Origin: Bacteroidetes bacterium UBA6063
GTDB taxonomy: Bacteria; Bacteroidota; Bacteroidia; NS11-12g; UBA9320
NCBI GenBank assembly: GCA_002428905.1
Contig: DIYD01000096.1
Coordinates: forward strand, 1 to 8,226
Direction: 5' to 3'
Length of the DNA: 8,226 nt
Shown here: positions 6,974 through 8,226 of the stretch, one piece after another
Numbering within the stretch: position 1 is the first letter of the stretch
Layout of the letters: each line of letters begins with the position of its first letter
Notes under the pieces: model-generated
The model's input: only the letters and a program-made list of their open reading frames with translations
Told to the model about the DNA's origin: nothing
Databases searched by the model: none
Position numbers and translations under genes: made by a program

Positions 6974-7360
6974 ATGGAAGTTACGAATACATCAGGCAGA
7001 AGAAAAACTGCAGTAGCTAGAGTTTACATGACTCCGGGAAATGGAGCAATCACTGTAAACAAAAAAGATTTTAAAGATTATTTCCCATCTGCATCTCAGC
7101 AGTATAAAATCCACCAACCGCTAGAGTTGTGCGGATTGACTGGTCAGTACGACATCAAAGCCGTTTTAAGTGGTGGAGGTTCTACAGGTCAGGTAGAAGC
7201 ATTGCGTTTAGCAATCGCAAAAGCGATTGTAGATATTGATGCTGAACACAAATCAGCGTTGAGAGCAGAAGGTTTCATGACCAGAGACAACAGAATGGTT
7301 GAGCGTAAGAAACCAGGTCAGAAGAAAGCACGTAAGAAATTCCAATTCAGTAAACGATAA
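6974..7360 (+). CDS. rpsI: Small ribosomal subunit protein S9 (uS9)
   Basis: This 128-residue protein is full length for bacterial S9. It begins TSGRRKTAVARVYMTPGNG, has LSGGGSTGQVEALRLAIAKA in the middle and ends KKPGQKKARKKFQFSKR. In S9 the basic C-terminal tail ending in SKR reaches into the 30S P site and contacts the tRNA anticodon stem. Here the tail is intact, with the terminal S-K-R visible. The start is ATG at 6974, 3 nt after the rplM stop; rplM and rpsI are paired in nearly all bacteria. Nine nt separate its stop from rpsB. Nothing unusual. Confidence 0.97.
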   Translation: MEVTNTSGRRKTAVARVYMTPGNGAITVNKKDFKDYFPSASQQYKIHQPLELCGLTGQYDIKAVLSGGGSTGQVEALRLAIAKAIVDIDAEHKSALRAEGFMTRDNRMVERKKPGQKKARKKFQFSKR

Positions 7361-7369
7361 TATTCGTAT

Positions 7370-8119
7370 ATGTCAGAAATCACGACAAAAACACTTCTTG
7401 ATGCCGGTGTACACTACGGACACCTTACCAGCAAGTGGAATCCTAAAATGGCTCCTTTCATTTTTATGGAGCAAAACGGGATTCACATCATCGATTTGAA
7501 TAAGACGCTATCTAAGCTTAACGATGCAAAAGCAGCTGTTAAGAGCATTACACGTTCTGGAAGAAAAGTAATGTTTGTAGCTACTAAGAAGCAAGCAAAA
7601 GATATCGTACAAAACGAGGCAACTCGTGTTAATATGCCTTACGTAACAGAGCGTTGGTTAGGTGGTATGCTTACCAACTTTGCTACTGTGCGTAAGTCTA
7701 TCAAGAAGATGCAGTCTATTGACAAGATGGCTTCAGATGGTACTTACCAGCACCTAAACAAGAAGGAGCGTTTAATGAAAGATCGTGAGAAGGCAAAATT
7801 GTCACGTCTTTTGGGTGGTATCGAACAATTGAACCGTCTTCCAGCGGCATTGTTTATCATCGATATTAAGCGTGAGCACATCGCAGTTGCTGAAGCACAG
7901 AAGTTGAACATTCCAATCTTCGCAATTGTTGATACAAATTCAAACCCCAACTTAGCAGATCACCCAATTCCAGGGAACGACGACGCTTCGGCTTCTATTG
8001 AACTTTTGACAAGAGAGTTTACCAATGCAATCGCAGAAGGATTAGCAGAGCGAAAAGAAGCAAAGGAAGCAGCTAAGAAAGAAGCTGAAAAAGCAAACGA
8101 AGAGGTAGCGAGTAATTAA
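7370..8119 (+). CDS. rpsB: Small ribosomal subunit protein S2 (uS2)
   Basis: This 249-residue S2 begins MSEITTKTLLDAGVHYGH (typical L-L-x-A-G-V-H-x-G-H near residues 9-18) and continues with WNPKMAPFIF, YVTERWLGGMLTNF and LSRLLGGI. The conserved VDTNSNP (residues 187-193) and PIPGNDDA (199-206) loops follow. The last 30 residues form an Ala/Lys/Glu-rich, probably helical tail, which varies in length between species. The protein binds the neck of the 30S subunit and helps recruit S1. It lies downstream of rpsI and, as in many bacteria, directly upstream of tsf. The 33-nt spacer to tsf shows no hairpin. Identification is secure. Confidence 0.97.
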   Translation: MSEITTKTLLDAGVHYGHLTSKWNPKMAPFIFMEQNGIHIIDLNKTLSKLNDAKAAVKSITRSGRKVMFVATKKQAKDIVQNEATRVNMPYVTERWLGGMLTNFATVRKSIKKMQSIDKMASDGTYQHLNKKERLMKDREKAKLSRLLGGIEQLNRLPAALFIIDIKREHIAVAEAQKLNIPIFAIVDTNSNPNLADHPIPGNDDASASIELLTREFTNAIAEGLAERKEAKEAAKKEAEKANEEVASN

Positions 8120-8152
8120 TTTAATTCAATAAAACCTTAAAGATTAAGTCAA

Positions 8153-8226
8153 ATGGCTATTACCGCAGCAGCAGTAAATGAGTTAAGAAAGATGACCGGT
8201 GCAGGCATGATGGACTGCAAGAAGGC
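8153..8226 (+). CDS. tsf: Elongation factor Ts, N-terminal part (cut by window edge)
   Basis: The ATG at 8153 opens a frame of 24 full codons that runs off the right edge. It reads MAITAAAVNELRKMTGAGMM followed by DCKK. The L-R-x-x-T-G-A-G-M-M-D-C-K-K block is the N-terminal UBA-like helix motif diagnostic of EF-Ts, the nucleotide-exchange factor for EF-Tu. Its place after rpsB is the standard rpsB-tsf gene order. The remainder lies outside the window. Confidence 0.93.
   Translation, partial: MAITAAAVNELRKMTGAGMMDCKK

Noticed and set aside
8120..8152. Possible terminator or attenuator between rpsB and tsf
   Set aside because: The 33-nt AT-rich spacer has no inverted repeat of useful length, and rpsB-tsf are normally co-transcribed.

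Overview
The window looks like chromosomal DNA from a member of the phylum Bacteroidota, most likely a Flavobacteriales-type or related marine/freshwater lineage. The evidence is a C-terminal gliding-motility/type IX secretion (T9SS) sorting domain, a perfect Bacteroidota-type promoter (TTG - 20 bp - TAnnTTTG), the absence of Shine-Dalgarno sequences ahead of the genes, the ribosomal gene order rplM-rpsI-rpsB-tsf, and the Bacteroidota-style N-terminus of L13. The genus cannot be fixed from this sequence. All recognised genes lie on the + strand.

Region 1 (1-6396) is a tightly packed, probably co-transcribed envelope or secretion operon whose beginning lies outside the window. It holds the last 56 codons of an unidentified protein, then a twin-arginine-signal protein of the alkaline phosphatase/DUF1501-like superfamily. 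Next come a lipoprotein with a cytochrome-c-like domain (CX4CH haem motif and a candidate Met ligand), a small lipoprotein with a DPDGDLG motif, and a 1161-residue secreted multidomain protein. That last protein has a signal peptide, a CUB domain, Ig/PKD-like domains, seven degenerate GGxWxG modules and a T9SS type B sorting domain. The junctions are a 9-nt gap, a 4-nt overlap (ATGA), a 1-nt overlap (TAATG) and a direct abutment (TAATTG), so translational coupling is likely. The products appear destined for the envelope or cell surface. The pairing of a DUF1501-like protein with a cytochrome-like protein recalls gene sets known from Planctomycetes and Bacteroidota, but the substrate and function are unknown.

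Region 2 (6397-6526) is the only real intergenic space. It contains a modest candidate Rho-independent terminator for the envelope operon, followed by a strong candidate promoter for the ribosomal operon and a short A-rich leader.

Region 3 (6527-8226) is the housekeeping translation operon: L13 (GTG start), S9, S2 and the first 24 codons of elongation factor Ts. It is conserved and ordinary.

I found no RNA genes, CRISPR array, insertion sequence, integrase or attachment site. The part most worth a second look is the DUF1501-like/cytochrome-like/T9SS operon. I see no clear evidence of a wholly undescribed system.
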